This document shows, piece after piece, positions 1 through 7,895 of a DNA stretch of 64,000 nt. The stretch spans positions 62,001 to 126,000 of the forward strand of contig NZ_JACHHX010000008.1 of the NCBI RefSeq assembly GCF_014202935.1, read 5' to 3'. The notes under the pieces were generated by a model, which was not told the DNA's origin, searched no databases, and was given only the letters and a program-made list of their open reading frames with translations. A program made the position numbers and the translations under genes. This stretch comes from Rehaibacterium terrae. Its GTDB lineage: Bacteria; Pseudomonadota; Gammaproteobacteria; Xanthomonadales; Xanthomonadaceae. Numbering within the stretch: the stretch's first letter is position 1; the number at the start of each line of letters is the position of its first letter.

Positions 1-1
1 G

Positions 2-331
2 CTGGCGGCGTGGCAGCTGCGCCGCCGCGGCGAACCGGCGCCATGGCTGCTCAAGGTGCTGGTGGCGATGAGCTTCTCCGGCTGGGTCGCCACCGTCGCC
101 GGCTGGTACGTCACCGAGATCGGCCGCCAGCCGTGGCTGGTCTACGGCGTGCTCACCACCGCCGAGGCAGCCTCGGACGTGCCGGCGCCGCTGATCGGCC
201 TGAGCCTGTCGGCCTATCTCACCGTCTACGTGGTGCTGCTGCTGGCCTACGTCTCGGTGCTGTTCCACATGGCGCGCAAGGCGTCGCAACCGCATGTCGA
301 CGCCGCCCCCGCCGCGGCGCAGGAGGCCTGA
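2..331 (+). CDS. cydA: Cytochrome bd-type ubiquinol oxidase subunit I, C-terminal part
   Basis: This is the last 109 codons of a subunit I gene that begins before the window. The visible part contains the conserved GWYVTEIGRQPW segment of CydA/CioA, which lies close to the haem-ligand region, followed by a hydrophobic final membrane helix and a short alanine-rich cytoplasmic tail ending in AAQEA. In the family this subunit binds the haems and oxidises quinol, reducing O2 to water at the inner membrane. The stop codon is one base from the start of subunit II, so the two genes are co-transcribed. Whether it is a classical bd oxidase or the cyanide-insensitive (Cio) variant cannot be told, because the Q-loop lies outside the window. 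Confidence 0.93.
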   Translation: MAAWQLRRRGEPAPWLLKVLVAMSFSGWVATVAGWYVTEIGRQPWLVYGVLTTAEAASDVPAPLIGLSLSAYLTVYVVLLLAYVSVLFHMARKASQPHVDAAPAAAQEA

Positions 332-332
332 G

Positions 333-1325
333 ATGGACGCCTGGCTGCCGTTGATCTTTCTGGGCCTGATGGCCCTGGCGATGCTGGTCTACGTGGTGCT
401 GGACGGCTACGACCTCGGCGTCGGCATCCTGCTGCAGGGCGCAAGCGACACGCAAAAGGACGCGATGATCGCCTCGATCGGCCCGTTCTGGGACGCCAAC
501 GAGACCTGGCTGGTGCTGGGCGTCGGCCTGCTGCTGGTGGCCTTCCCGATGGCGCACGGGGTGATCCTGACCGCGCTCTACCTGCCGGTGGCGGCGATGC
601 TGATCGGGCTGATCCTGCGCGGCGTGGCCTTCGACTTCCGGGTCAAGGCGCACGACGAGCACAAGCCGTTGTGGAACGCCGCCTTCTGGGCCGGCTCGCT
701 GCTGGCCGCACTGGCGCAGGGCTTCATGCTCGGCCAGTACATCCTCGGCTTCCGCAGCGACGGCGTGGCGCTGCTGTTCGCCGCCTTCATCGCCGTGTGC
801 CTGTGCGCCGGCTACGCCCTGCTCGGCGCCTGCTGGCTGATCATGAAGGCCGAGGGCGAGCTGGTGGACCGCGCGGTGCGCTGGGCGCAGCGCGCGCTGT
901 GGCTGACCGCGATCGGTATCGCGGCGGTCTCGATCGCCACGCCCTATGTCAGCCCGCGCATCTTCGAGAAGTGGTTCAGCGTGCCGACCCTGTTCCTGCT
1001 GCTGCCGATCCCGGTGCTGACCGCGCTGCTGTTCGCCTGGTGCGAGAGCCGCCTGCGCCGGATGGCGCGCGGCGAGCACGGCAAGCCGTGGGCGCCGTTC
1101 GCGGCGGCGGTGGGCATCTTCGTGCTGGCCTTCGCCGGCCTCGCCTACAGCCTGTTCCCCTACCTGGTGATCGACCGCCTCACCATCTGGGACGCCGCCG
1201 CCGCGCCGGGCTCGCTCAAGTTCATCCTGGTCGGCGCGCTGATCACCCTGCCGGCGATCATCGGCTACACGATCTATTCCTACTGGGTGTTCCGCGGCCG
1301 CAGCGAGGCGCTGCACTACGAGTAG
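333..1325 (+). CDS. cydB: Cytochrome bd-type ubiquinol oxidase subunit II
   Basis: A 330-residue polytopic membrane protein beginning MDAWLPLIFLGLMALAMLVY, followed by the family motif DGYDLGVGIL. It also has GPFWDANETWLVLGVG and AFPMAHG, both typical of CydB. About eight or nine membrane helices are visible. It is the structural partner of subunit I in the bd oxidase. An ATG 39 bases upstream is in frame but would add an Arg/Pro-rich stretch lying inside cydA. I chose the ATG right after the cydA stop, where the family homology begins. The length (about 330 rather than 379 residues) is closer to CioB-type proteins than to E. coli CydB. No small CydX-like ORF is convincing downstream. Confidence 0.95.
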   Translation: MDAWLPLIFLGLMALAMLVYVVLDGYDLGVGILLQGASDTQKDAMIASIGPFWDANETWLVLGVGLLLVAFPMAHGVILTALYLPVAAMLIGLILRGVAFDFRVKAHDEHKPLWNAAFWAGSLLAALAQGFMLGQYILGFRSDGVALLFAAFIAVCLCAGYALLGACWLIMKAEGELVDRAVRWAQRALWLTAIGIAAVSIATPYVSPRIFEKWFSVPTLFLLLPIPVLTALLFAWCESRLRRMARGEHGKPWAPFAAAVGIFVLAFAGLAYSLFPYLVIDRLTIWDAAAAPGSLKFILVGALITLPAIIGYTIYSYWVFRGRSEALHYE

Positions 1326-1380
1326 CGCCGGATCGGACATGATCGGCCGTCGCATCATCGACACAGCGACAGGGGACGTC

Positions 1381-1524
1381 ATGGCCGAACGCCAGACTCG
1401 ACGACAACGCCCGCCGCCGCTTTGCGCTGCGGCCGGTGTGGTTCCTGACCGGCGAAGACTGACCCCCGCCGAGTACCGCAATCACCACGAGGCCAGCGAC
1501 TCTACTTCCAAAATGTCCGCTTGA
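1381..1524 (+). pseudogene. Possible remnant of a small gene after cydB
   Basis: Between cydB and the GNAT gene there is no intact gene, but fragments read as a coherent peptide if two frame changes are allowed. From the ATG at 1381 the sequence gives MAER. A second frame gives LDDNARRRFALRPVWFLTGE and a TGA. The first frame then resumes as LTPAEYRNHHEASDS. One missing base near 1459 and a change near 1392 would restore one reading frame. I do not recognise the family. This is an inference from apparent continuity of composition only; it may be chance. Confidence 0.22.
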
Positions 1525-1540
1525 CGGGGGAGGTTACGAA

Positions 1541-1571
1541 GTCACTGGATCCCCACTTTCGCGGGGATGAC
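1541..1571. repeat. Short palindromic intergenic repeat (HPRESGDP type)
   Basis: The sequence GTCACTGGATCCCC-(actttc)-GCGGGGATGAC is an imperfect inverted repeat. Read on the minus strand it translates to the familiar CRHPRESGDPVTS peptide produced by this kind of dispersed repeat. Related copies with a GTCATCCCGGC/GCCGGGATGAC stem occur at 48940-48965 and, degenerate, at about 42374-42410. It sits between the end of the cyd operon and the convergent GNAT gene, so it may also end transcription. Confidence 0.6.
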
Positions 1572-1591
1572 GGCACTTGTTCAGCGCTTCC

Positions 1592-2086
1592 TCAACCCAC
1601 GCGGCCCAGCGGCAGGTACCACTGTCGCTCGCCGTCGTCGCAGGGTGAGAACCCGTAGCGTTCGTAGAAGCGCGCGGCGCTGTCGTCGAGTGCATCGACG
1701 GCGAGGGCGTAGCAGGCGATCTCGTCGCCCGCGGCGAGGCAGCGCTTGACGGCGTTCTGCAGCAACAGCTCGCCGTAACCGCGTCCGCGATGGGCTTCAT
1801 CGACGGCCAGCCGGCCCATGCGGGCGGCCGGCACCGGGTGGCGCGGCAGTTTCCTGCGCTCGGCCGGCGGCAGGTCGTCGAGCCGCAATGCGCCGAAGCT
1901 CAGGGTGTAGTAGCCGAGGATCCGGCGCGGTGCGGCGCTGTCGATCAGCACGTAGGTGGTGGAGACGCGCCTGCGCTGATGCTGTGCGGCGAGTTCATGC
2001 AGGTAGCGGTCGAGCGACGGCACGCCGCAATGGAAGTCGGCGCGGTCGTGGCGGGCGGCGTCCAGCCGCTCGATGGACAGCGGCAT
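1592..2086 (-). CDS. GNAT acetyltransferase, probable TacT-like toxin
   Basis: A 164-residue Gcn5-related N-acetyltransferase. The acetyl-CoA pyrophosphate loop is visible at about residues 100-105 (RGRGYG), and the usual ARFYERYGF segment with Tyr141 lies near the C-terminus, where TacT-type toxins keep their active tyrosine. In this toxin family the enzyme acetylates the amino group of charged tRNAs and blocks translation. The gene starts immediately after the stop codon of a ribbon-helix-helix gene (TGA directly followed by ATG), the standard layout of a DUF1778-GNAT type II toxin-antitoxin pair. The tRNA target cannot be inferred from sequence. It could be an inactive relative, but the motifs are intact. 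Confidence 0.88.
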   Translation of the reverse strand: MPLSIERLDAARHDRADFHCGVPSLDRYLHELAAQHQRRRVSTTYVLIDSAAPRRILGYYTLSFGALRLDDLPPAERRKLPRHPVPAARMGRLAVDEAHRGRGYGELLLQNAVKRCLAAGDEIACYALAVDALDDSAARFYERYGFSPCDDGERQWYLPLGRVG

Positions 2087-2356
2087 TCAAAGTCCGAGCT
2101 TGTCACCGCGGGCCAGAGCGGCCCGGAGTTTGGCATTGGGCGTGAACGGCCGATCCAGCGCCTGCAGGAAGCGCCGCGATTCCTTTGCCGAGAGCACGAC
2201 GGTCTTTTCGGCCTCCAGCACGCGCTCGGCCTCGCGCACGAGCACGCTGCGCGCGAACGCGGAGACGCCCTCGCCCTGCAGCTCGGCGGCGCGGGCGATG
2301 GTCTGCTTGTCCTGCGCGCTGATGCGCACCTCGAGGCGGTCGGCGGTGGTGGTCAT
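2087..2356 (-). CDS. DUF1778 ribbon-helix-helix antitoxin (TacA-like)
   Basis: An 89-residue protein starting MTTTADRLEVRISAQDKQTI, with the N-terminal beta-strand and two helices of a ribbon-helix-helix DNA-binding domain (about residues 5-50). A C-terminal tail (about 51-89) would wrap around the GNAT partner. An in-frame open stretch continues far upstream on the same strand, but it lies inside recD and is not coding in this frame. The ATG chosen matches the family N-terminus and lies 15 bases from a perfect palindrome that probably is its operator. By analogy with TacA it should neutralise the toxin and repress the pair. Confidence 0.87.
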   Translation of the reverse strand: MTTTADRLEVRISAQDKQTIARAAELQGEGVSAFARSVLVREAERVLEAEKTVVLSAKESRRFLQALDRPFTPNAKLRAALARGDKLGL

Positions 2357-2370
2357 GGCGTCGCTCCTGC

Positions 2371-2389
2371 GTACGGCAATATGCCGTAC
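2371..2389. promoter_or_regulatory. Palindromic operator upstream of the toxin-antitoxin pair
   Basis: GTACGGCA-ata-TGCCGTAC is a perfect inverted repeat with 8-base arms and a 3-base spacer. It sits just upstream of the antitoxin start and downstream of the recD stop. Ribbon-helix-helix antitoxins bind such short palindromes to autorepress their operon. The site is AT-richer than its surroundings and probably overlaps the promoter. Confidence 0.65.
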
Positions 2390-2430
2390 ATGCGCCCATC
2401 CCGCAAGCGGACTGGCGCGGCGGCCTGGCG

Positions 2431-4281
2431 TCATCCTTGCGCCAAGCGCTCGACCAGCCCGCTCCAGCGCTGCGTGCGTCGGGCGATCGCCGCGCGCAGC
2501 ACGTCCTCGCGCGCCCACAGGGTGACCGCACGGCGGGCGCGGGTGAGGCCGGTGTAGAGCAGCTCGCGGCCGAGCACGCGGGCGTCGCGTTCGGGCAGGG
2601 CGAGGAAGACGTCGTCGAATTCCGAGCCCTGCGACTTGTGCACGGTCAACGCATAGGCGCCGGCGTGCGCGGGCAGCGCGGCCGGCAGCCACGGACGCAA
2701 GCCGTCTGCGGTGTCGAACCACACCCGCAGCGTGCCGTCGGCTTCGCGCCAGCACAGGCCCATGTCGCCGTTGAACAGGCCGTGGCGGTAGCTGTTCTCG
2801 GTGACGATCAGCAGGCGGCCGTGGAACAGCTCGCCGGCGCCGTTGGGACGCAGCGCGTCGGTGATCTGCGCGTCCAGCGTGCGCGCGCCGGCCGCGCCCT
2901 CGCGCAGTGCCGCGAGCACGCGGAACGCGCGCGCTCGGCGCAGGCCCTCGCCCGGGTCGGGCGCGGCGGCGACGGCGCGGTAGTGCGGCAAAGCCGAGGC
3001 CAGCACCTGTTCGGCCAGCGCGCGGTCGCTGCCCTGTCGCCACGCCACGCCGGTGAAGTCGCCGCGCTGCAGGCCGGCGATCGCCGCCTCGGCCTCGCCG
3101 GCGCGGATGCATGCGGCCAGCGGCGCCAGCGCCAGCCCTTCGCCCTGGCGGTAGGTGCGCCGCAGATGCACGCGCGCGCCGGCCAGCGGCGCGTCGCCGT
3201 CGCGCACGGCGACCGGCGCGCCGAGCAGGCCGCCGGCCCATTCGGCGAAGGCGCCGTCGAAGCCGTCGCCCTCGCCGGCGGCGTCGCACAGCGCGGCCAG
3301 CACGTCGCCGGTTTCCACCGAGGGCAGCTGGTCGCGGTCGCCGATCAGCACCAGCCGCGCGCCGGGCGGGACGGCCTCGACCAGTTTGGTCATCAGCGGC
3401 AGGTCGATCATCGAGGCCTCGTCGACGATCACCAGATCGGCCGCAAGCGGGTGGCCGGCGTGGTGGCGGAAGCCGGTGCGGCCGGGCTGCCAGCCGAGCA
3501 GGCGGTGCAGGGTTTTCGCGTCGCTGGGAATGCGCGCGGCGAGCGTTTCATCGAGTGCGCCGGTGGCGACCAGCCGGGCGAGGTTGTCGCGCAGGGCTTC
3601 GGACAGGCGGGTGGCGGCCTTGCCGGTCGGCGCGGCCAGCGCGATGCGCGGCAGCTCGCCGCCGCCCTGGAGGGCCTGTTCGACCAGCAGCACCAGCAGG
3701 CGGGCGACGGTGGTGGTCTTGCCGGTGCCCGGGCCGCCGGTGAGCAGCAGCAGGCGGCGGCGCAGCGCGGCCAGCGCGGCCAGGGCCTGGGCGTCCGGCG
3801 CGTCATCGCCGCTGGCCGGGAACAGGGCGTGCAGGCGCGCGCGCAGCCAGGCCTCGTCGCCGGCCTCGCCGCATGGCCGGGCGAGCCGGCGCAGCGCGCT
3901 GGCCAGGCGCTGCTCGTAGTCGTGGTAGCGGCGCAGGTAGAGGCGGTCGGCATCGAGCACCAGGGGGTAGCCGCGCGTGGGGTCGTCCGGGTGTTGCGCC
4001 GGGAGCGCCGCCACCCATGGCGAGGCGGCGAGCGCCTCGCGCCATTCCGCCAGCGACGGCAGTGGCGGCGGTGCAGGCTCGGGCGCGATCTCGCGCAGGA
4101 AGTCGTCGATGTGCGCCAGCGGCAGGCCGCTGTGGCCGTGGGCGACGGCGTGGCTGGCGAGCGCGGCGGCGGCGAGCACGCGCGGGTCGGTGTCCGGGCG
4201 CCGCCGGCGCAGCGTATCGGCCAGGGCCTCGTCGATGGCGCGCAGCCAGCCGCCCCGGCGCAGGGCGTCGTACAGGCTCAT
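2431..4281 (-). CDS. recD: RecBCD enzyme subunit RecD, 5'-3' helicase
   Basis: A 616-residue superfamily 1 helicase with a clear Walker A motif at about residues 182-189 (GGPGTGKT), the DEASMIDL Walker B region, the motif LVLIGDRDQLPSVE and the C-terminal TVHKSQGSEFDDV motif. It is the fast 5'-3' motor of the RecBCD complex, which unwinds double-stranded ends for repair and degrades invading linear DNA. The ATG overlaps the recB stop in an ATGA junction, so translation is coupled. It is the last gene of recC-recB-recD and is followed after 74 bases by the toxin-antitoxin pair on the same strand. The length is normal for the family. Confidence 0.97.
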   Translation of the reverse strand: MSLYDALRRGGWLRAIDEALADTLRRRRPDTDPRVLAAAALASHAVAHGHSGLPLAHIDDFLREIAPEPAPPPLPSLAEWREALAASPWVAALPAQHPDDPTRGYPLVLDADRLYLRRYHDYEQRLASALRRLARPCGEAGDEAWLRARLHALFPASGDDAPDAQALAALAALRRRLLLLTGGPGTGKTTTVARLLVLLVEQALQGGGELPRIALAAPTGKAATRLSEALRDNLARLVATGALDETLAARIPSDAKTLHRLLGWQPGRTGFRHHAGHPLAADLVIVDEASMIDLPLMTKLVEAVPPGARLVLIGDRDQLPSVETGDVLAALCDAAGEGDGFDGAFAEWAGGLLGAPVAVRDGDAPLAGARVHLRRTYRQGEGLALAPLAACIRAGEAEAAIAGLQRGDFTGVAWRQGSDRALAEQVLASALPHYRAVAAAPDPGEGLRRARAFRVLAALREGAAGARTLDAQITDALRPNGAGELFHGRLLIVTENSYRHGLFNGDMGLCWREADGTLRVWFDTADGLRPWLPAALPAHAGAYALTVHKSQGSEFDDVFLALPERDARVLGRELLYTGLTRARRAVTLWAREDVLRAAIARRTQRWSGLVERLAQG

Positions 4282-7200
4282 GCGGCATCCTCCCCCGGGG
4301 TGCCGAACAGCGCGTCCAGCCCTTCGATCAGCGCGCGCGGCGGGGTGCAGGCGAACACGCCCGGCGAGGGCGCGGCGTCGGCGTCCAGCCCGCGGCAGAA
4401 CAGATAGCGCACGCCGCCGAAGTGGCGATCGTAGTCGTAGTCGGGCAGGCGGAAACGCAGCCAGCGGTGCAGCGCCAGGGCGTAGATCGCGTACTGCAGC
4501 TCGTACTCGCCGTGACGCATCGCTTCCAGCACGCCCTCGGTCCCGTAATCCCGCAGCCGGTTGGACTTGTAGTCGAGCAGGTAGCAGCGGCCGGCGTGCT
4601 GATAGACCAGATCGATCTTGCCGGTCATCAGGCCCTCCAGCCGCTCGCGCGCGCCGAAGCCGTGGCGCGCGCGCAGCAGGCCGTGCGCGTGCAGCAGGTC
4701 GAGCAGGATCGGCACCGTGACCGGACGCAGGGCGAAATGGAACTCCAGCTCGTTGCGGCGCGCCTGTGGCGGCAGTTCGGCGAGGCGGATGCCCTCGGGC
4801 AGCGGCGTGTTGAGCGTGTGCCGAACCAGCGCGGTGAGCAGGCGCTCGCCCTCGGCCAGCAGGGTGTCGCTGTCGTAGCCGCCGCCGCGCAGCGCCTCGC
4901 GCAGCGGCGCGGCCTGCGCCGGTGGCGGCTCGTCCCGGCGCCAGCCGTGCCAGGCGGCGAAATCGACCCGTTCCAGCGCGGCGTGCAGCACGTTGCCGAA
5001 GCGCGCGCCGGCGAACGGCGAGCGTTCGGTCTCCGCCTCGGCCGATGCCGGCATCTCGTCCTCGGCGCGGCGCTCGTCCTCGCCGCCGTCCTCGCGGGTG
5101 AGCTGCGAGAAGCTGTGCACCCACCAGTCGCGGCGCAGCGTGCGGCGCGGCGTGCGCAACGGCGGTGGCGCCTGGTGGCTCGCCGCCGGCGGCGGCGGAT
5201 ACTCGGCATCCAGCGCCGGGAACGGCTCGTGGACGATGGCGTCCGGCGCGACGGCCGCCAGCGCTGCGATGGCGTGCAGTACCTCGTCCTCGCCGAGCGT
5301 CGCGGGGGTGCCGCCGCCACCGAGCAACCAGGCCAATGCGCTGTCCTCGCCGCCGTTGACCGCGCCGGCCGCCAGCCACAGCGCATGCCGCGCGCGGGTC
5401 AGGCCGACGTAGAGCAGGCGCAACTGCTCGGCGAGGATTTCCCGGCTGGCCGCCGCGGCCGCGTCGTCGTAGCCGTCGTCGAGGCCGGCGATCTTGGCGT
5501 GCTGCACGCGGCGCGCGCCGTCGTGGTGTTCGACCAGCGCCAGCCCCTGCTGTCCGCGCGCCGGCGGCAGCGCAGCGAAGGGCAGGAACACCAGCGGGAA
5601 TTCCAGGCCCTTGCTCCTGTGCAGGGTGAGGATGCGCACGCGCTCGGCATCGGACTCCAGCCGCAGTTGCTGCGTCTGGTCGTGCTCGTCGGCCTCGTCG
5701 ATGCGGCGCGCCAGCCAGTCGACCAGACCGGCCGGGCCGAGCGCGAGCGCAGCGGCTTCCTGCAACTGCTCGGCGAGCTGCAGGTAGTTGGTGAGCCGGC
5801 GCTCGCCGTCGGCGAGCCGCAGCAGGCGCGGCGCGGCCTCGGCCACGCATGCGGTGATCGGCGCCAGCGGGCCGTGCCGGTCCCAACGCTCGCGCCACTG
5901 CGCGAAGGCGTCGAGCCAATGCCGGTGCGCGGCCTGGTCGTGCGCGAGCGCGTCGATGGCGGCGGCGTCGAGGCCGAGCAGCACGGTGGCGAGCGCGGCA
6001 CGCAGGCGGCCCTCGTCGGCGGGGTCGCGCAGGGCGTCGAGCAGCCACAGCAGTTCGCGCGCTTCATCGGTGGCGAACAGGCTGGCGCGTCCGGCGGTGA
6101 CGGCGGGAATGCCGCGCGCCGCCAGTGCGCGCTGCACCAGGGCGGCCTCGTCATGCTTGTTGACCAGCACGGCGATGTCACCCGGCCGTGGCGGCCGCAT
6201 GACGCCGTCGTCGCGCAGGCAGGCATCGCCGCCGCTCAGCAGGGCGTGGATGCGCGTGGCGGTGGCGGTGGCGGCCAGCGCGCGTGCCTTATCGGTCTTG
6301 ATGGTGGCGACGCCGCCCTTGGTCGTGGTCTCGCCCGGCCGCAGCGGCAGCGACCACAGGTGCAGGGCCGGCGCGACGGACCCGCCGAGCCGGAAGTCGT
6401 CGTCGGCGATGCGCCCGCCGGGCCGCACGGGCGGGAACGGGGTTTGGCCGTCGGCGAAGGGGAAGTCGCCGCCGCGCGCGAACAGCGCCGCGATCGCGCG
6501 CAGCAGCGCCGGCCGCGAGCGGAAGTTGGCGTCGAGCGCATGGGTGGACTGCACGTCGCGGCCGGCGCGGTGGTAGGTGTGCACGTCGCCGCCGCGGAAG
6601 CGGTAGATCGCCTGCTTGGGGTCGCCGATCAGGTACAGCGCGGTCGCTTCGGCGGTGGCCGCCTCGACATACAGGCGCCGGAAGATCGCCCACTGACGGG
6701 CGTCGGTGTCCTGGAACTCGTCCACCAGCGCCACCGGGTATTGCGCGCGCAGCGCGGCGGCGAGCGCGTCGCCGTGCGGGCCGTGCAGGGCGTCGTGGAC
6801 GCCGGCGATCAGGTCGTCGAAACCGAGCTGGCCGCGCTGCGCCTTGAGCTCGCGCAGCCGCGCGGCGGCGGCATCGCGCAGGTCGTGCAGCAGGTTGGCG
6901 ACGGCCTGCCCTTCGGCGCGCAGGGCGGCGGCGCGGGCGGCGAGGAAGTCGGCGATGGCGGCGAACAGCGGCGAATCCGGAACCTCGTCCTCGCGGCCGG
7001 CCTTGCTGCGCGCGCGCAGGCCCTCGGCGGTCACGTAGTCGAGCCTGTCGGTGGGCGGCTCGGGCAGGGTGGCGTCGGCGGCAAAGGCGGCCAGCGCATC
7101 GCGGAGCCTGCCCAGGGTGTCGGCGCGCAACCTGTTGCCGTTGAGCACTTTGCGCGCGCGCGCCTCCTCGATGGCGGCCCAGGCCTGCGCGCCATGCGCA

Positions 7201-7895
7201 CGCCAGGCGGCGCGCAGCGCGGCGGCGGCCGTGGCCAGCGCCGCCACCGCGCCGGTATCGACCTCGCCACGCGGCGGCTGCAGGGCATCGGCCCGCAGCA
7301 GGTCGCGCAGGTCGCGGGCGAAGGCGGCCGGATCGCGCCACAGCGCGGTCATCCGGCCGGCATCGTCGGCTTCGCGGGTACGGCAGCGCCACAGGTCGCG
7401 GGCGACTTCTTCCAGCAACGGGCGCTCGTTGCCGAGCATCTCGCGCGGCAGCAGCGGCTCGCCGACGGCCAGCGCATGCTCCTTCAGCGTGCGCTGACAG
7501 AAGCCGTGGATGGTGAACACCGCGGCCAGGTCGATGTCGGCGGCGGCCTGGCGCAGCCGCCGCGCCAGCGCGGCGGCCGGCTCGTCCTGCAGACGGCGCG
7601 CGATCAACAGGGCGGTGAGGGCCTCGGCGGCCTCCGGCGAGGACAGCGCGGCGACGCGCTCGGCGCCGTCGCCGGCCAGCGCGGCGGCACGGTCGAGCTG
7701 CTGGCGCAGGCGCTCGCGCAGCTCCTGGGTGGCCGCCTCGGTGAAGGTGACGGCGAGGATGCGGCGCACGTCGAGCCCGCGCTCGATCACCAGCCGGGTG
7801 TGCGCCAGCGCGAGCGTGAAGGTCTTGCCGGTGCCGGCACTGGCCTCGATGCGGTGGACGCCGGCCAGCGGCAGGTCGAGCACGAGGTGGTTCAT
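4278..7895 (-). CDS. recB: RecBCD enzyme subunit RecB, 3'-5' helicase and nuclease
   Basis: A 1205-residue UvrD-type helicase fused to a C-terminal nuclease. The N-terminal Walker A reads ASAGTGKTFTLALAHTRL. ALVDEFQDTDARQWAIF is helicase motif II, and RILTLHRSKGLEFPLVF is a late helicase motif. Near the C-terminus GKIDLVYQ and LLDYKSNRL carry the Asp and Lys expected for the RecB nuclease site. In the family RecB unwinds DNA 3'-5' and cuts it until a Chi sequence is met. The start MNHLVLDLPLAGVH was chosen because it overlaps the recC stop (ATGA) and begins where homology begins. An upstream in-frame ATG would lie in recC. Confidence 0.97.
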   Translation of the reverse strand: MNHLVLDLPLAGVHRIEASAGTGKTFTLALAHTRLVIERGLDVRRILAVTFTEAATQELRERLRQQLDRAAALAGDGAERVAALSSPEAAEALTALLIARRLQDEPAAALARRLRQAAADIDLAAVFTIHGFCQRTLKEHALAVGEPLLPREMLGNERPLLEEVARDLWRCRTREADDAGRMTALWRDPAAFARDLRDLLRADALQPPRGEVDTGAVAALATAAAALRAAWRAHGAQAWAAIEEARARKVLNGNRLRADTLGRLRDALAAFAADATLPEPPTDRLDYVTAEGLRARSKAGREDEVPDSPLFAAIADFLAARAAALRAEGQAVANLLHDLRDAAAARLRELKAQRGQLGFDDLIAGVHDALHGPHGDALAAALRAQYPVALVDEFQDTDARQWAIFRRLYVEAATAEATALYLIGDPKQAIYRFRGGDVHTYHRAGRDVQSTHALDANFRSRPALLRAIAALFARGGDFPFADGQTPFPPVRPGGRIADDDFRLGGSVAPALHLWSLPLRPGETTTKGGVATIKTDKARALAATATATRIHALLSGGDACLRDDGVMRPPRPGDIAVLVNKHDEAALVQRALAARGIPAVTAGRASLFATDEARELLWLLDALRDPADEGRLRAALATVLLGLDAAAIDALAHDQAAHRHWLDAFAQWRERWDRHGPLAPITACVAEAAPRLLRLADGERRLTNYLQLAEQLQEAAALALGPAGLVDWLARRIDEADEHDQTQQLRLESDAERVRILTLHRSKGLEFPLVFLPFAALPPARGQQGLALVEHHDGARRVQHAKIAGLDDGYDDAAAAASREILAEQLRLLYVGLTRARHALWLAAGAVNGGEDSALAWLLGGGGTPATLGEDEVLHAIAALAAVAPDAIVHEPFPALDAEYPPPPAASHQAPPPLRTPRRTLRRDWWVHSFSQLTREDGGEDERRAEDEMPASAEAETERSPFAGARFGNVLHAALERVDFAAWHGWRRDEPPPAQAAPLREALRGGGYDSDTLLAEGERLLTALVRHTLNTPLPEGIRLAELPPQARRNELEFHFALRPVTVPILLDLLHAHGLLRARHGFGARERLEGLMTGKIDLVYQHAGRCYLLDYKSNRLRDYGTEGVLEAMRHGEYELQYAIYALALHRWLRFRLPDYDYDRHFGGVRYLFCRGLDADAAPSPGVFACTPPRALIEGLDALFGTPGEDAA

